This document shows, one piece after another, positions 31,420-41,522 of a stretch of 64,000 bases of DNA. Made by a program: the position numbers and the translations under genes. The stretch is from Chitinophagaceae bacterium (lineage in GTDB: Bacteria; Bacteroidota; Bacteroidia; Chitinophagales; Chitinophagaceae), in contig CANGYR010000007.1 in the NCBI GenBank assembly GCA_947458275.1, forward strand, positions 62,001 to 126,000, read 5' to 3'. The notes below the pieces were generated by a model. The model had not been told where the DNA came from, ran no database searches, and worked only from the letters and a program-made list of their open reading frames with translations. Every line of letters begins with the position of its first letter. Position 1 is the first letter of the stretch.

Positions 31420-33174
31420 TCACCTACAACTCTCCAAAAAATCCTTCACCCCCTGCACTATCTTTTCTGCCATCTGTTGCTGAAATGACTCATCCAGCAT
31501 TTTCATCTCTTCCTCAGGATTGCTGAGAAAAAGTGTTTCTATCAAAGCATTGGGATATTCAGTGGGACTGTTGAGCATAAAATTAAATGAGCCGTTATTG
31601 CCATACTCATCTAATCCTAGTTCAAGCATGCGCTGATAGATAGCCTTGCTCAAAGGCCTGAAACCTATGTACCGATAAAAGGTACTCGTCCCTTTTGATC
31701 TGATAGGATCTGAAGATGAATTTAAATGTATACTCAGTAATAAATCGGGAAGACTGTCACGGTAAAATAGTATTCGCTGTTTATTATCAAAAAATGTTTC
31801 TGTCTCCCTTGTCATAATGACTTTGGCTCCTTCTTTTTCAAGCAACTTTTTCAACTTTAATGAAAGGGCCAAAGTGAGTGTTTTCTCAGCAACGCCCGTT
31901 GGACCGCCCGCTCCTGTATTGGTGCCACCATGACCCGCATCTATAGCTATCGTCAGTTTGTTGAGAAATAAATTTTTCGGTTGTTGTTTTACTTTTACCA
32001 CCAGCGCATTCCCTTCATAATATATTTGATGTCCCCAATGTTGTTGGTGACTTAGAAAGATGACCACTCTATATATATCATCTGCAATCTGTTCGTATTG
32101 AACATTTTTTATTTCTTTTGTTGAATTGAGCTGATTAATCCAATTGGTATTATTGGTAGCGCCAAAAAGATCTACAACAATACGCGAGGGTTCTGTCAGT
32201 TGAAAAGACTGATAAGGTAATCTGCCGGTCAATCCAATTTTTACATAATCATACACCGAGTCGCCATAAACTCTCCATTTATCAGTCAATACATACGGAA
32301 CTAAACTTCCTTTAGGCATCACCGTTACATGCTCATCGGGAATAAAGGCGCTCCTATTATTGCTTAGTCTGACTTTAAAATGAGTATCTACTTTTCCAAT
32401 GACTTTTAATGGAATCATACTGTCAATATAACCAACTTTTGCTCCGCCCAATCTGTCATCTCCCAGACCATATTCCAGATGCGCGAGTCTTCCCTTTGTA
32501 ATAACAACATCCGAATCGGAATCATTCATTACTGTAAAAACATTTTTCGTTGGGCGTGTTTGTGTTTTTCCCGAATTATCTTTAATCTCTACGTTCAAAG
32601 ATTTTTTTCTCAGGGTATCATTCGGTTGAATCAAATATTCCCCCTGGTATATACCCGGCATGGAATCTGATAAAGAAAGCGGCAGCTCATTAAGCGGATT
32701 ACCTGCAACGAATACACCACAACCCGGAAAAGCCTTTACTTTAAACTGAATTATATCGCCCGGCAATAAGACTACATCTCCTTCCGGAAAAGTTTTAATG
32801 GATTCAATTCCAAAAGTTTTCATCGGCTTCGCCGGTAATGGAGGTGTATAAGTATATGTAATGGTTTTGGATGTTTTATTGTTGTTCACAACTGCTTCAA
32901 TCTGAATCACATTTTCTTTTTCCGAAAGTTTCAATTCATGAGCAAACGCTCCAGTGACGTATACTTTTACGGGTTGGTTATTGACGGATAAAGAACATCC
33001 TTTACAGGTGCTGCCGATAATGAATTGCTGTGGTTTTGATACCTGGTTGGCAGATTTAAGCGGCTCTACCAATTTGATGAAAGGTATATTCTGCGCTTTT
33101 GGTAATAATGGATTAAAGAAACAAAATAACAGTAAATATAAAAATGACTTCTTCAGAAATAAATTCGTGTTCAT
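31420..33174 (-). CDS. N-acetylmuramoyl-L-alanine amidase (Amidase_3, AMIN/SH3-like N-terminal regions)
   Basis: IAIDAGHGGTNTGAGGPTGVAEKTLTLALSLKL, SIHLNSSSDPIRSKGTSTFYRY, ETLFLSNPEEE. Confidence 0.92.
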   Translation of the reverse strand: MNTNLFLKKSFLYLLLFCFFNPLLPKAQNIPFIKLVEPLKSANQVSKPQQFIIGSTCKGCSLSVNNQPVKVYVTGAFAHELKLSEKENVIQIEAVVNNNKTSKTITYTYTPPLPAKPMKTFGIESIKTFPEGDVVLLPGDIIQFKVKAFPGCGVFVAGNPLNELPLSLSDSMPGIYQGEYLIQPNDTLRKKSLNVEIKDNSGKTQTRPTKNVFTVMNDSDSDVVITKGRLAHLEYGLGDDRLGGAKVGYIDSMIPLKVIGKVDTHFKVRLSNNRSAFIPDEHVTVMPKGSLVPYVLTDKWRVYGDSVYDYVKIGLTGRLPYQSFQLTEPSRIVVDLFGATNNTNWINQLNSTKEIKNVQYEQIADDIYRVVIFLSHQQHWGHQIYYEGNALVVKVKQQPKNLFLNKLTIAIDAGHGGTNTGAGGPTGVAEKTLTLALSLKLKKLLEKEGAKVIMTRETETFFDNKQRILFYRDSLPDLLLSIHLNSSSDPIRSKGTSTFYRYIGFRPLSKAIYQRMLELGLDEYGNNGSFNFMLNSPTEYPNALIETLFLSNPEEEMKMLDESFQQQMAEKIVQGVKDFLESCR

Positions 33175-33212
33175 TAGATAAAACTACACAAATTGTTGAT
33201 TGGTATTATCAT

Positions 33213-35006
33213 TCAGAGGTAATACTTATTTTCTGCAATCATTTTATCTGCAATCCTTCGCCTTGCCTCTTTAGTGTTATATGGAGTTGTTTTTGTAAAT
33301 CTTTTCAATCCAAGCAACAACATTTTTTGTTCATCTCCGTCGGAAAAAGCACAGACTGCGTCTTTTCCGTATTTATGAATTCTATCAGCAGCGTCAAACA
33401 AATAACAATAGGTCATATCCTGTTGAACCGAAAAATCAGTAATAGATTTATTTTCCGATAATTTAATCAACCTCAGCAATGCGCTCTCTGCATGATAAAC
33501 GGTTATGGCCATATCTGCTATGTTCATTAAAATTTCCTGCTCTTGTTGAAGTTTCATCATCAGCTTTTGCACCGCCGCTCCGGCAACAAGCAGAACGGAT
33601 TTTTTCATGTTGTGCACCGCTTTTAGTTCAGCAGCAAATGCTTGTCCGTGTTCATCGCCAAACTCCGGAATGCTCATCAATTCAGAAGCCACTTTGGTGG
33701 CAGCATTAAGTAAATCAAGCTTGCCTTTCATGGCTCTTTTCAATACCATGTCCACCGCAAGCAATCTATTGATTTCATTGGTGCCTTCAAAAATTCGGTT
33801 GATTCTGCTATCACGATAAGAGCGGCTGATATTATACTCATCGCTGAATCCGTTGCCTCCATAGATTTGTACGCCTTCATCCGCAACAAAATCCATCATC
33901 TCACTTCCCTCCACTTTCAGCATGGCACATTCCACCGCGTATTCTTCTGCAGCGCCTAATAATGCTTCTCCGAAAGGCTTACTCGCTTTGAGCAAATCAT
34001 CCTCCTTGGCGGCAATCCAATCTGCAGTGCGATACAATGCGGTTTCGGATACCCATATCCGTATGGCCATCTGCGCAAGCTTATGTTTGATGGCACCAAA
34101 GCTTGATATGGGAACTTTAAACTGTTCTCTCGTATTGGCATATTCAATGGTTTCATTCAAAGTTTGTTTCGCTCCACCCAGCACCGCTGCACATAATTTC
34201 AGTCTGCCGATGTTTAATATATTGAATGCAATCACATGTCCTTTGCCAATTTCTCCCAGCACATTTTCAACCGGCACTTTACAATCCTGAAAATATAGCT
34301 GTACGGTGGAAGAGCCCTTGATGCCCATCTTATGTTCTTCCGGACCTTGGGTAAACCCTTCCATGCCGCGCTCAATGATAAAGGCAGTAAACTTATCTCC
34401 GTCAATTTTGGCAAACACGGTATAGATATCAGCAAAACCGCCATTGGTAATCCAGCATTTTTGTCCGTTGAGTATATAATTTTTACCATCTTCCGATAAT
34501 CGGGCACTGGTCTTGGCTGACAGTGCATCACTGCCACTATGCGGCTCCGTTAGTCCATATGCACCCTTCCATTCACCGGAAATTAATTTTGGTATGTATT
34601 TTTCTTTTTGAGCAGTAGTTCCAAAATATAAAATAGGCAATGTTCCTATTCCGGTATGTGCTGCTACTGCTACGCTGAAGGAATGGCCGCTGCCAAGGCC
34701 TTCGTTGACCAGCGTGGCTGTGATAAAATCTTTTCCCAAACCACCATAGGTTTCCGGTATGCTCACACCCAGCAGACCCTGTGCACCCGCTTTCATCAGC
34801 AAAGCCGGCATTAGTCCTTCTTCCAGTTTATCAATACGGTCCAAAATGGGTTTTACCTCATTACTAACAAAATCAATACACATGTCCTTTGTCATGCGCT
34901 GTTCCTCATTAAAATCTTCCGGAATAAAGGTGTCCTCAGGTAATGAAGGTTTAATAAGCCATTCGGCTCCTGATAATGTTTTGTGAGTGGCGGAAGCATC
35001 TTTCAT
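33213..35006 (-). CDS. Acyl-CoA dehydrogenase family protein
   Basis: YGLTEPHSGSDALSAKT, NGQKCWITNGGFADIYTVFAK, VQIYGGNGFSDEYNISRSYRDSRINRIFEGTNEINR. Confidence 0.95.
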   Translation of the reverse strand: MKDASATHKTLSGAEWLIKPSLPEDTFIPEDFNEEQRMTKDMCIDFVSNEVKPILDRIDKLEEGLMPALLMKAGAQGLLGVSIPETYGGLGKDFITATLVNEGLGSGHSFSVAVAAHTGIGTLPILYFGTTAQKEKYIPKLISGEWKGAYGLTEPHSGSDALSAKTSARLSEDGKNYILNGQKCWITNGGFADIYTVFAKIDGDKFTAFIIERGMEGFTQGPEEHKMGIKGSSTVQLYFQDCKVPVENVLGEIGKGHVIAFNILNIGRLKLCAAVLGGAKQTLNETIEYANTREQFKVPISSFGAIKHKLAQMAIRIWVSETALYRTADWIAAKEDDLLKASKPFGEALLGAAEEYAVECAMLKVEGSEMMDFVADEGVQIYGGNGFSDEYNISRSYRDSRINRIFEGTNEINRLLAVDMVLKRAMKGKLDLLNAATKVASELMSIPEFGDEHGQAFAAELKAVHNMKKSVLLVAGAAVQKLMMKLQQEQEILMNIADMAITVYHAESALLRLIKLSENKSITDFSVQQDMTYCYLFDAADRIHKYGKDAVCAFSDGDEQKMLLLGLKRFTKTTPYNTKEARRRIADKMIAENKYYL

Positions 35007-35090
35007 ACAAGCAAAATTTTGGTTCGAGGGAGACTATATAAATTTATACATTTGCTTCGTTACCAAAAAATTAACTTTGTTAATTCCCGC

Positions 35091-36233
35091 ATGATAATCG
35101 TCACCACGATACTGCTTTTTCTCTTTATAGTTTATGCCGCGCTGCTGGTATACTATCGTTTGTCCTGGCAATCGATTCCAAATCTTATATCGGAAAATGT
35201 CTCTGCTGATTTGAACATTTCGATAAGTGTCATCATTCCTGCGCGCAACGAAGAAAAGAATATAACTGCATTGCTGAATTCGCTGAGAGGGCAGTCTTAT
35301 CCGGCTTCATTGTTTGAAGTGATTGTGGTGGATGATTACTCTACCGACCGGACAGCTGATTGGGTGAAGAATTGCGGGATTTCAAATGTTCGTTTGATTT
35401 CTCTTAAAGATATTCTTGGCGTTACTGCTATCAACTCTTACAAAAAAAAGGCAATTGAGGTGGGGATTAGTACGAGCAAAGGAGCACTTATTGTCACGAC
35501 CGATGCAGATTGTATGGTTCCTGAAAAATGGCTGGAGAAAATCTCAGCAGCATACAATCAAACAAACGCCTCTTTGCTGGTGATGCCCGTGGCCATCAAG
35601 TATAAAAACAGATTTATTGAAATTTTTCAGGCGCTGGATTTTATGACGTTACAGGGAATCACCGGTGCGGCTGTACATAAAAAACTGCATAGTATGTGTA
35701 ATGGGGCGAATCTGGCTTATACCAGAAAAGCATTTGAAGAAGTGGATGGGTTTAAAGAGATAGACCATATTGCAAGTGGCGATGACATGCTGCTGATGCA
35801 TAAGATGGTGATGAGGCGGATGAAGGTTTGTTATCTCAAATCCGAAGATGTCATCGTCAGTACTGAAGCAGTTGGCTCGGTAAAAGAATTTTTCCAGCAA
35901 CGCATCAGATGGGCAAGCAAGGCCGACAAATACCAGGATAAAACATTGTTTCCCGTTTTGTTGATGGTTTATCTCTTCAATATAGCGTTGCTGTTTATCG
36001 GAATCATCGCAATTTTTGTAAACCCAATCATCTCTTATTTAGTTGCAGGTGTTTTAATTTTAAAAACTTTGACAGAGTTATTATTTCTTTACCCGGTAGC
36101 TGATTTCTTTAAGATGAAAAAACTATTGTGGTATTTCCCGTTGATGCAGCCATTGCATATCATATATACCGTCATTGCAGGTTGGCTGGGAAAATTCGGG
36201 AGTTATCAGTGGAAAGAAAGAAAAGTACAATAG
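35091..36233 (+). CDS. Glycosyltransferase family 2 (membrane)
   Basis: SVIIPARNEEKNITALLNSLRGQSYP, VVDDYSTDRTADWV, TTDADCMVPEKWL, QQRIRWASKADKYQ. Start at MIIVTT (35091), not the overlapping 34983. Confidence 0.9.
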   Translation: MIIVTTILLFLFIVYAALLVYYRLSWQSIPNLISENVSADLNISISVIIPARNEEKNITALLNSLRGQSYPASLFEVIVVDDYSTDRTADWVKNCGISNVRLISLKDILGVTAINSYKKKAIEVGISTSKGALIVTTDADCMVPEKWLEKISAAYNQTNASLLVMPVAIKYKNRFIEIFQALDFMTLQGITGAAVHKKLHSMCNGANLAYTRKAFEEVDGFKEIDHIASGDDMLLMHKMVMRRMKVCYLKSEDVIVSTEAVGSVKEFFQQRIRWASKADKYQDKTLFPVLLMVYLFNIALLFIGIIAIFVNPIISYLVAGVLILKTLTELLFLYPVADFFKMKKLLWYFPLMQPLHIIYTVIAGWLGKFGSYQWKERKVQ

Positions 36234-36271
36234 CTTTTGATTGAATTGCCCGATGATTAATTATCTTCATA

Positions 36272-37372
36272 TTGATGAATCAGTCTGAATCATTTGGTTT
36301 TAATGTATGGAGACGGTTGCGTAAAAACAAAACTGCAGTGTTTGGGCTTTCCATTATTGCTGTATCATTAGTAGTGGCGCTGTTTGGTTATGTAATTGCT
36401 CCGGATAACTCACCCAATGCTGATTTTCAAACAATTGAAATACAGGCAAAAAAGCCCGGATATGATCAGCTTTTTCTGACTATTCCTTTACAAAACACCG
36501 AGCAGGTTTCATTTTTTCATCAACTATTTTTCGGAAAGCCGGTACAAGAAAAATATATTCCTGTGACAGGATACAGGATTAATGGAGGTGCATTAATAAT
36601 TAACAAGTTTGTTGATGAAGACACTTCTGTCGCCGAACAATACAGCGTAAAAGAAATTACTCAAAATCATCCTGAAAGAATCCACCGTTTATTTGTAAGA
36701 AAGAAATATTATCTCGGGACGGATGTGTTGGGAAGAGATATTTTAAGCCGGCTTATTATTGGCACTAGGGTTAGTCTGGCAGTAGGGTTTATTGCTGTAG
36801 TGATTTCTTTATTGTTAGGTGTATTTCTTGGTGCCATTGCCGGATACTACCGTGGACGAATAGACGCGGTGGTGATGTGGCTGGTGAATGTGGTCTGGAG
36901 TATTCCTACCTTATTGCTTGTTTTTGCATTTACCATTGCCATGGGTAAAGGTTTCTGGCAGATTTTCATTGCGGTGGGACTTACCATGTGGGTGAATGTG
37001 GCGAGGTTGGTGCGCGGACAGGTGATGGGCATTAGAGAGCTGGAGTATATCAAAGCTGCGGAGTTGATGGGGTTTAGTACAACAAGAATTATCGTGAAAC
37101 ATATACTCCCAAATATCGCAGGTCCACTGATAGTAATTGCGGCAGGCAACTTCGCTTCAGCAATGATCATCGAAGCGGGGCTGAGCTTTCTGGGCATCGG
37201 CATACAACCACCACAACCGAGCTGGGGATTGATGATAAAAGAAAATTACAATTTTATCATTACCAATAATGCCACGCTTGCTCTTGTTCCGGGAATAGCG
37301 ATTATGTTGCTGGTGCTGTCGTTTAACTTATTGGGCAATGGATTGAGAGATGCGATGGAGGAAGGGGGTTAA
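36272..37372 (+). CDS. ABC transporter permease (DppC/OppC-like)
   Basis: YYLGTDVLGRDILSRLIIGTRVSLAVG; EAA loop ELEYIKAAELMGFSTTRIIVKHILPN. Confidence 0.93.
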   Translation: MMNQSESFGFNVWRRLRKNKTAVFGLSIIAVSLVVALFGYVIAPDNSPNADFQTIEIQAKKPGYDQLFLTIPLQNTEQVSFFHQLFFGKPVQEKYIPVTGYRINGGALIINKFVDEDTSVAEQYSVKEITQNHPERIHRLFVRKKYYLGTDVLGRDILSRLIIGTRVSLAVGFIAVVISLLLGVFLGAIAGYYRGRIDAVVMWLVNVVWSIPTLLLVFAFTIAMGKGFWQIFIAVGLTMWVNVARLVRGQVMGIRELEYIKAAELMGFSTTRIIVKHILPNIAGPLIVIAAGNFASAMIIEAGLSFLGIGIQPPQPSWGLMIKENYNFIITNNATLALVPGIAIMLLVLSFNLLGNGLRDAMEEGG

Positions 37373-37465
37373 GGGTTATATGTCAATTTCACCAAAAGCA
37401 AAAAAGCAGCACAATCTCAATTCTTAATGGTGATAACAGCAACCAGGGCGGAAGAGCTAAAATTC

Positions 37466-37486
37466 CTTATTTCTTATTTCTTATTT
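37466..37486. repeat. Heptanucleotide tandem repeat (CTTATTT)x3
   Basis: cttatttcttatttcttattt. Confidence 0.7.
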
Positions 37487-37527
37487 CCCAGGGCTATTGA
37501 CTATTTTTACTTCCAAATATTTATTCA

Positions 37528-38376
37528 TTGCAATTCTCCATCGTCATCGTCAATTACAACGTAAAGCATTTGCTGGAAGGATGCCTGACTTCGGTGGAGG
37601 CGGCATGTAAAAATATTTCCGCGGAAATCTTCGTCGTGGACAATGCCTCCACCGATGGAAGCAAAGAATATTTTAATGGAAAATTTTCGAACGTACATTT
37701 TTTATGGAATAAAGAAAATGTTGGTTTTGCAAAAGCCAACAACAGTGTATTGCGTGAAACAAAAGGCGATTATACTCTGTTTCTCAACCCCGACACTGTT
37801 TTGCCGGCTGACTGTCTGGAAAAATGTCTTCAATTCTTTTCAACCCATCCGGATTGTGGAGGACTCGGCGTAAGAATGACTGATGAAAACGGCATTTACA
37901 GAAAAGAAAGCAAGCGTGGCTTTCCGGGTGCCACCACCTCTTTGTTTAAAATGCTCGGCTTGCACAAATTATTCCCCCGCACCGAAATATTTGCCCGCTA
38001 CTATCTCGGTCATCTTTCTGAAAATGAAACCAATGAGATTGAAGTGCTGTCCGGCGCATTTATGATGCTGAGCAGAAACGCATTGGAAAATGTAAAAGGT
38101 TTTGATGAGGACTTTTTTATGTATGCTGAAGATATTGATCTGAGTTGCAGAATCATCAAAGCGGGATTTAAAAATTATTATTTCCCCGGCACTTCAATCA
38201 TTCACTTCAAAGGTAAAAGCACCAAAAAGAAAAGCAACAAGTACATAAATGATTTCTATGGCGCAATGAAAATTTTTGTAAACAAGTACTATCCACAAAA
38301 ATCAATAGGTAAAATCTTTTTACTACTAGGTATTGAAATCCGCAAGCACATTGCCCTAATCATTCGTCTTTTTTGA
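37528..38376 (+). CDS. Glycosyltransferase family 2
   Basis: SIVIVNYNVKHLLEGCLTSVE, VVDNASTDGSKEYF, FLNPDTVLP, FFMYAEDIDLSCRI. TTG start. Confidence 0.92.
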   Translation: MQFSIVIVNYNVKHLLEGCLTSVEAACKNISAEIFVVDNASTDGSKEYFNGKFSNVHFLWNKENVGFAKANNSVLRETKGDYTLFLNPDTVLPADCLEKCLQFFSTHPDCGGLGVRMTDENGIYRKESKRGFPGATTSLFKMLGLHKLFPRTEIFARYYLGHLSENETNEIEVLSGAFMMLSRNALENVKGFDEDFFMYAEDIDLSCRIIKAGFKNYYFPGTSIIHFKGKSTKKKSNKYINDFYGAMKIFVNKYYPQKSIGKIFLLLGIEIRKHIALIIRLF

Positions 38377-39430
38377 GACCGGCAATCCATTCTCTTATGA
38401 CGGATTCATTAGTACTCGCTTTTTCAGGAAAATTATATTCAAATGATAAGGCTAGAGACAGTGCTTCACTTAACAGGAATGCATCCTGACTAACGTGAAT
38501 GCATAACTGCTTTTTTGACAGATATTGTGCAAGATATTCCTGTTCAGTCTGCCCGGGCGTAGGGATCAATATTGATTTTGTTCCGGTTGCCATCAAATCC
38601 ATAACAGTAGAATATCCGGAACGGGCAATCACAACTTGAGACTGCTGCATTATTTGACTTAATTCATCCGCATTCAAATGATTGAAAATGGTCAGATTAG
38701 AATTTTCGGTTTTCATCGGATTTTTTTCATCCGGCAATCCTCTTACCACAACGACCTGCTTTTCAAATCCGTTTAATTGTTCAAGAATGATTTTCTCAAA
38801 AATTGATCGCTGGGGTTCAGGTCCGGATATTATAATTGCTGCGGCATATTTTACTGGCTGATTTAATTTTTTAAATCGGGATAATATTCCAAGATATTTT
38901 ACTGGAACCGACGGCAGCAATCCGGGGTGAGACAAATCGCCTGCAAAATTATTATTGCCTTCAACATCCGGTACCCAGCATTCTGTGAAGCGGTTGATGA
39001 AGCCATAGTTTAGTTTTTGAATTACGGAATCCAGAAAACCGGAGCCGGATTGAATTTGCAATTGATGTGTAATAAAAATACAGGGAATTTTATTGCTGTA
39101 TAGCCCAAACCTGTTGTCGCTGATGACTCCACTTATCTGATACTGCTCTATCACGCTTTCCAGCCATTTTCTTTCGCGGCGGATGGAATATAAAATTTTG
39201 GGCAACTGCAATAATATCTTAAACGAAAAGAATCTTTTATTCCTGGAATATTGAATTCGATAACCCTTCAGAGGCAGTATCGTTATTCCGGGAAATGCCT
39301 CGGACAAAATAAGGGCAATTTTTCCTTCAGCGGCAACAATTACGTCTACTTGTTGTTGTTGCAGATGACGAATAACAGGAATACATCTTGTCGCATGTCC
39401 AAGTCCCCAGTCCAGCGGAGCAATCAGCAC
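38360..39430 (-). CDS. MurG-like / GT28-type glycosyltransferase
   Basis: APLDWGLGHATRCIPVIRHL, QVVIARSGYSTVMDLMATGTKSILIPTPGQTEQEYLA. Confidence 0.85.
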   Translation of the reverse strand: MLIAPLDWGLGHATRCIPVIRHLQQQQVDVIVAAEGKIALILSEAFPGITILPLKGYRIQYSRNKRFFSFKILLQLPKILYSIRRERKWLESVIEQYQISGVISDNRFGLYSNKIPCIFITHQLQIQSGSGFLDSVIQKLNYGFINRFTECWVPDVEGNNNFAGDLSHPGLLPSVPVKYLGILSRFKKLNQPVKYAAAIIISGPEPQRSIFEKIILEQLNGFEKQVVVVRGLPDEKNPMKTENSNLTIFNHLNADELSQIMQQSQVVIARSGYSTVMDLMATGTKSILIPTPGQTEQEYLAQYLSKKQLCIHVSQDAFLLSEALSLALSFEYNFPEKASTNESVIREWIAGLKKDE

Positions 39431-39526
39431 TTTGGGAAATGTGGATAGGCTGTTAATATGATTAAAATTTGTTAAAATAGGACAATATTTTTCGGTGAAT
39501 TTAGTTTAAATTGTAAATTGTTCTTT

Positions 39527-39655
39527 ATGAAACATTCAACAAAAATTATTGCGCTCGTATTTATTGTCCTAATTGCGGTGTCTTCAGGATGTGCTTCAGG
39601 TAAAAGACCTTTCTGCGGCTGTCCAAACGAACGCGGTTTTGTTGGCTATAAATAA
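39527..39655 (+). CDS. Small lipoprotein (42 aa)
   Basis: MKHSTKIIALVFIVLIAVSSGCASGKRPFCGCPNERGFVGYK*, lipobox-like SSGC; absent from ORF track because it is short. Confidence 0.6.
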   Translation: MKHSTKIIALVFIVLIAVSSGCASGKRPFCGCPNERGFVGYK

Positions 39656-39665
39656 TACTAATATC

Positions 39666-39914
39666 ATGAACAAATCAAACAGGGACATCTTGGTGTTGTA
39701 CAATGAAAACATCACGACACCCCAGTCACTGGAACATGAAGTGGAATGGTTGCATGAGTTGTTGTTCAATGTTGAACGAATGGACAATTTTGCATCCGCC
39801 CACGAAATCATAAATCTGAATAACTACAAGGTCTACCACAACAAAGTAGAAATCAAAAAATACATTCGCAGAAAAAAAGAGCAGGCATTTGTCTTTTTAA
39901 ACAACAGAAACTAA
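39666..39914 (+). CDS. Hypothetical protein (82 aa)
   Basis: MNKSNRDILVLYNENITTPQSLEHEVEWLHELL...; start chosen downstream of the small lipoprotein ORF. Confidence 0.6.
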   Translation: MNKSNRDILVLYNENITTPQSLEHEVEWLHELLFNVERMDNFASAHEIINLNNYKVYHNKVEIKKYIRRKKEQAFVFLNNRN

Positions 39915-41180
39915 TTACGACAACTGCTGCAAAGCCTCTCTCAGCTTGCTTATCACCGTATCAATCTCTTCTTTTTTACAACACCCTACACTCACTCTGT
40001 ACCAGCTGCTTTCCTTGTCATATCCAAAAGAACCGAATGGAACAATGGCCAGTTTTGCTTCGCTTAAAATATAATCAGTTACCCGTTCCTGTGAGTCGAG
40101 GACAATACCCGAAGATGTTTTTTTCCCTTTAAGATCTATCTGAACAGATAAATATATTGCTGCTTTGGGTTCTATTACATCAACATTAAATCCTTCTTTT
40201 TTCAGCTGAATAAATCCGTTGTAAAGATTATTCAGTCTGTATTCCACTTCAGATTTGAAATGTTGTAAATAAGCATCCACTTCAGCTTCATTGCTCAAAA
40301 ACCTTGCGGTTGCTTTTTGTTCTGCCATAGGCGCCCAAGATCCAATATGACTGTTGATGCCCCGCATTTTTGCAATGAGCTCCTGAGGACCCATAGACCA
40401 GCCTACCCTTACTCCGGTGGCGGCAAATGCCTTGCTGATACCATCAACAAAAACAGTGTATTCTTTCATTTTGGGTCTGAGCGATACCGGATTGTAGTGA
40501 TGGGCGTCTCCAAAAGTAAGCGTCCAGTATATTTGGTCATACATTAAATAGAGCTTCTTTGCTCCGGCAGGGCGACTTTCATTCTCCGCAATCACCAGGT
40601 CGCAGATGGCCTCCAGCTCTTCTTTACTGAAAATTGTTCCTGTTGGGTTCAGAGGAGAACACAGTGCCAGTAATGTGGCGCCTTTTACATGTGGAGCGAT
40701 CTGCGCGGCAGTGGGTAAAAAATTATTTTCGGCGGTTGAGGAAATCTGAACATGAACAGCCTCGGTGAAATGAGAATAATGATTATTGTTCCAGCTCGGA
40801 ACAGGATAAATAACCCTATCCCCTTTATCCACAATACTTCTGAAAATTGAATAAATCAATGGTCTGCCACCACAGGCTATCAAAATTTCCTGCGGAGAAT
40901 AATAAATCCCTTCTTTTTTTTCCAAAAAACCGGAGAGTGCAATACGCAAATCCAACTCTCCCTCAGCAGAGGGGTAATTGGTGTAACCCTCTTTGTAGGC
41001 ATTGATAATTTCTTTCAATAAACTATCCGGAATGGGAAACAATGCAGAATCAAAGTCACCAATAGTATAATTGTAAATATGCTCCCCGGCTTTGATTTTT
41101 TCTTTAATGGCCGCTCCTAATTTCACAATTTCAGACGGAATCAGCGTTTCAGCCAGATTACTAAGGGGATAGGCATTCAT
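39915..41180 (-). CDS. Class I/II PLP aminotransferase
   Basis: YTNYPSAEGELDLRIALSGFL, CSPLNPTGTIFSKEEL, DGISKAFAATGVRVGW. Start at MNAYPLSN. Confidence 0.9.
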   Translation of the reverse strand: MNAYPLSNLAETLIPSEIVKLGAAIKEKIKAGEHIYNYTIGDFDSALFPIPDSLLKEIINAYKEGYTNYPSAEGELDLRIALSGFLEKKEGIYYSPQEILIACGGRPLIYSIFRSIVDKGDRVIYPVPSWNNNHYSHFTEAVHVQISSTAENNFLPTAAQIAPHVKGATLLALCSPLNPTGTIFSKEELEAICDLVIAENESRPAGAKKLYLMYDQIYWTLTFGDAHHYNPVSLRPKMKEYTVFVDGISKAFAATGVRVGWSMGPQELIAKMRGINSHIGSWAPMAEQKATARFLSNEAEVDAYLQHFKSEVEYRLNNLYNGFIQLKKEGFNVDVIEPKAAIYLSVQIDLKGKKTSSGIVLDSQERVTDYILSEAKLAIVPFGSFGYDKESSWYRVSVGCCKKEEIDTVISKLREALQQLS

Positions 41181-41435
41181 ATAAGTGTGTTTAATATGTT
41201 CTCTCGCGGGGAACAAAATTAGAAATTAGGTATTGGAATACAAAAAATAGAATTCCATTTGCATCAGTATTTTAAAATACTCATATCAGCCTGTTTTGTG
41301 CAAAGTTTATGAAAAATATTCGTTAGATAAGGAGAATGATTAAATAAATTCTAATGAAAACGGTTTTTTGTTAAATAATAAATTGATTTTAATAAAATTT
41401 GGCTTAAAAACGGGTAAGAATTGGCTTAAAAATTG

Positions 41436-41443
41436 TATATTTG
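41436..41443 (+). promoter_or_regulatory. TAnnTTTG-type -7 element upstream of adk
   Basis: TATATTTG. Confidence 0.45.
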
Positions 41444-41522
41444 AAGAAATTAAGGTTAATTATCCATTTATCATTAATCGAATAGATTTTTTAAAATCAT
41501 TTCGCAGAATTTATTGTTTACC

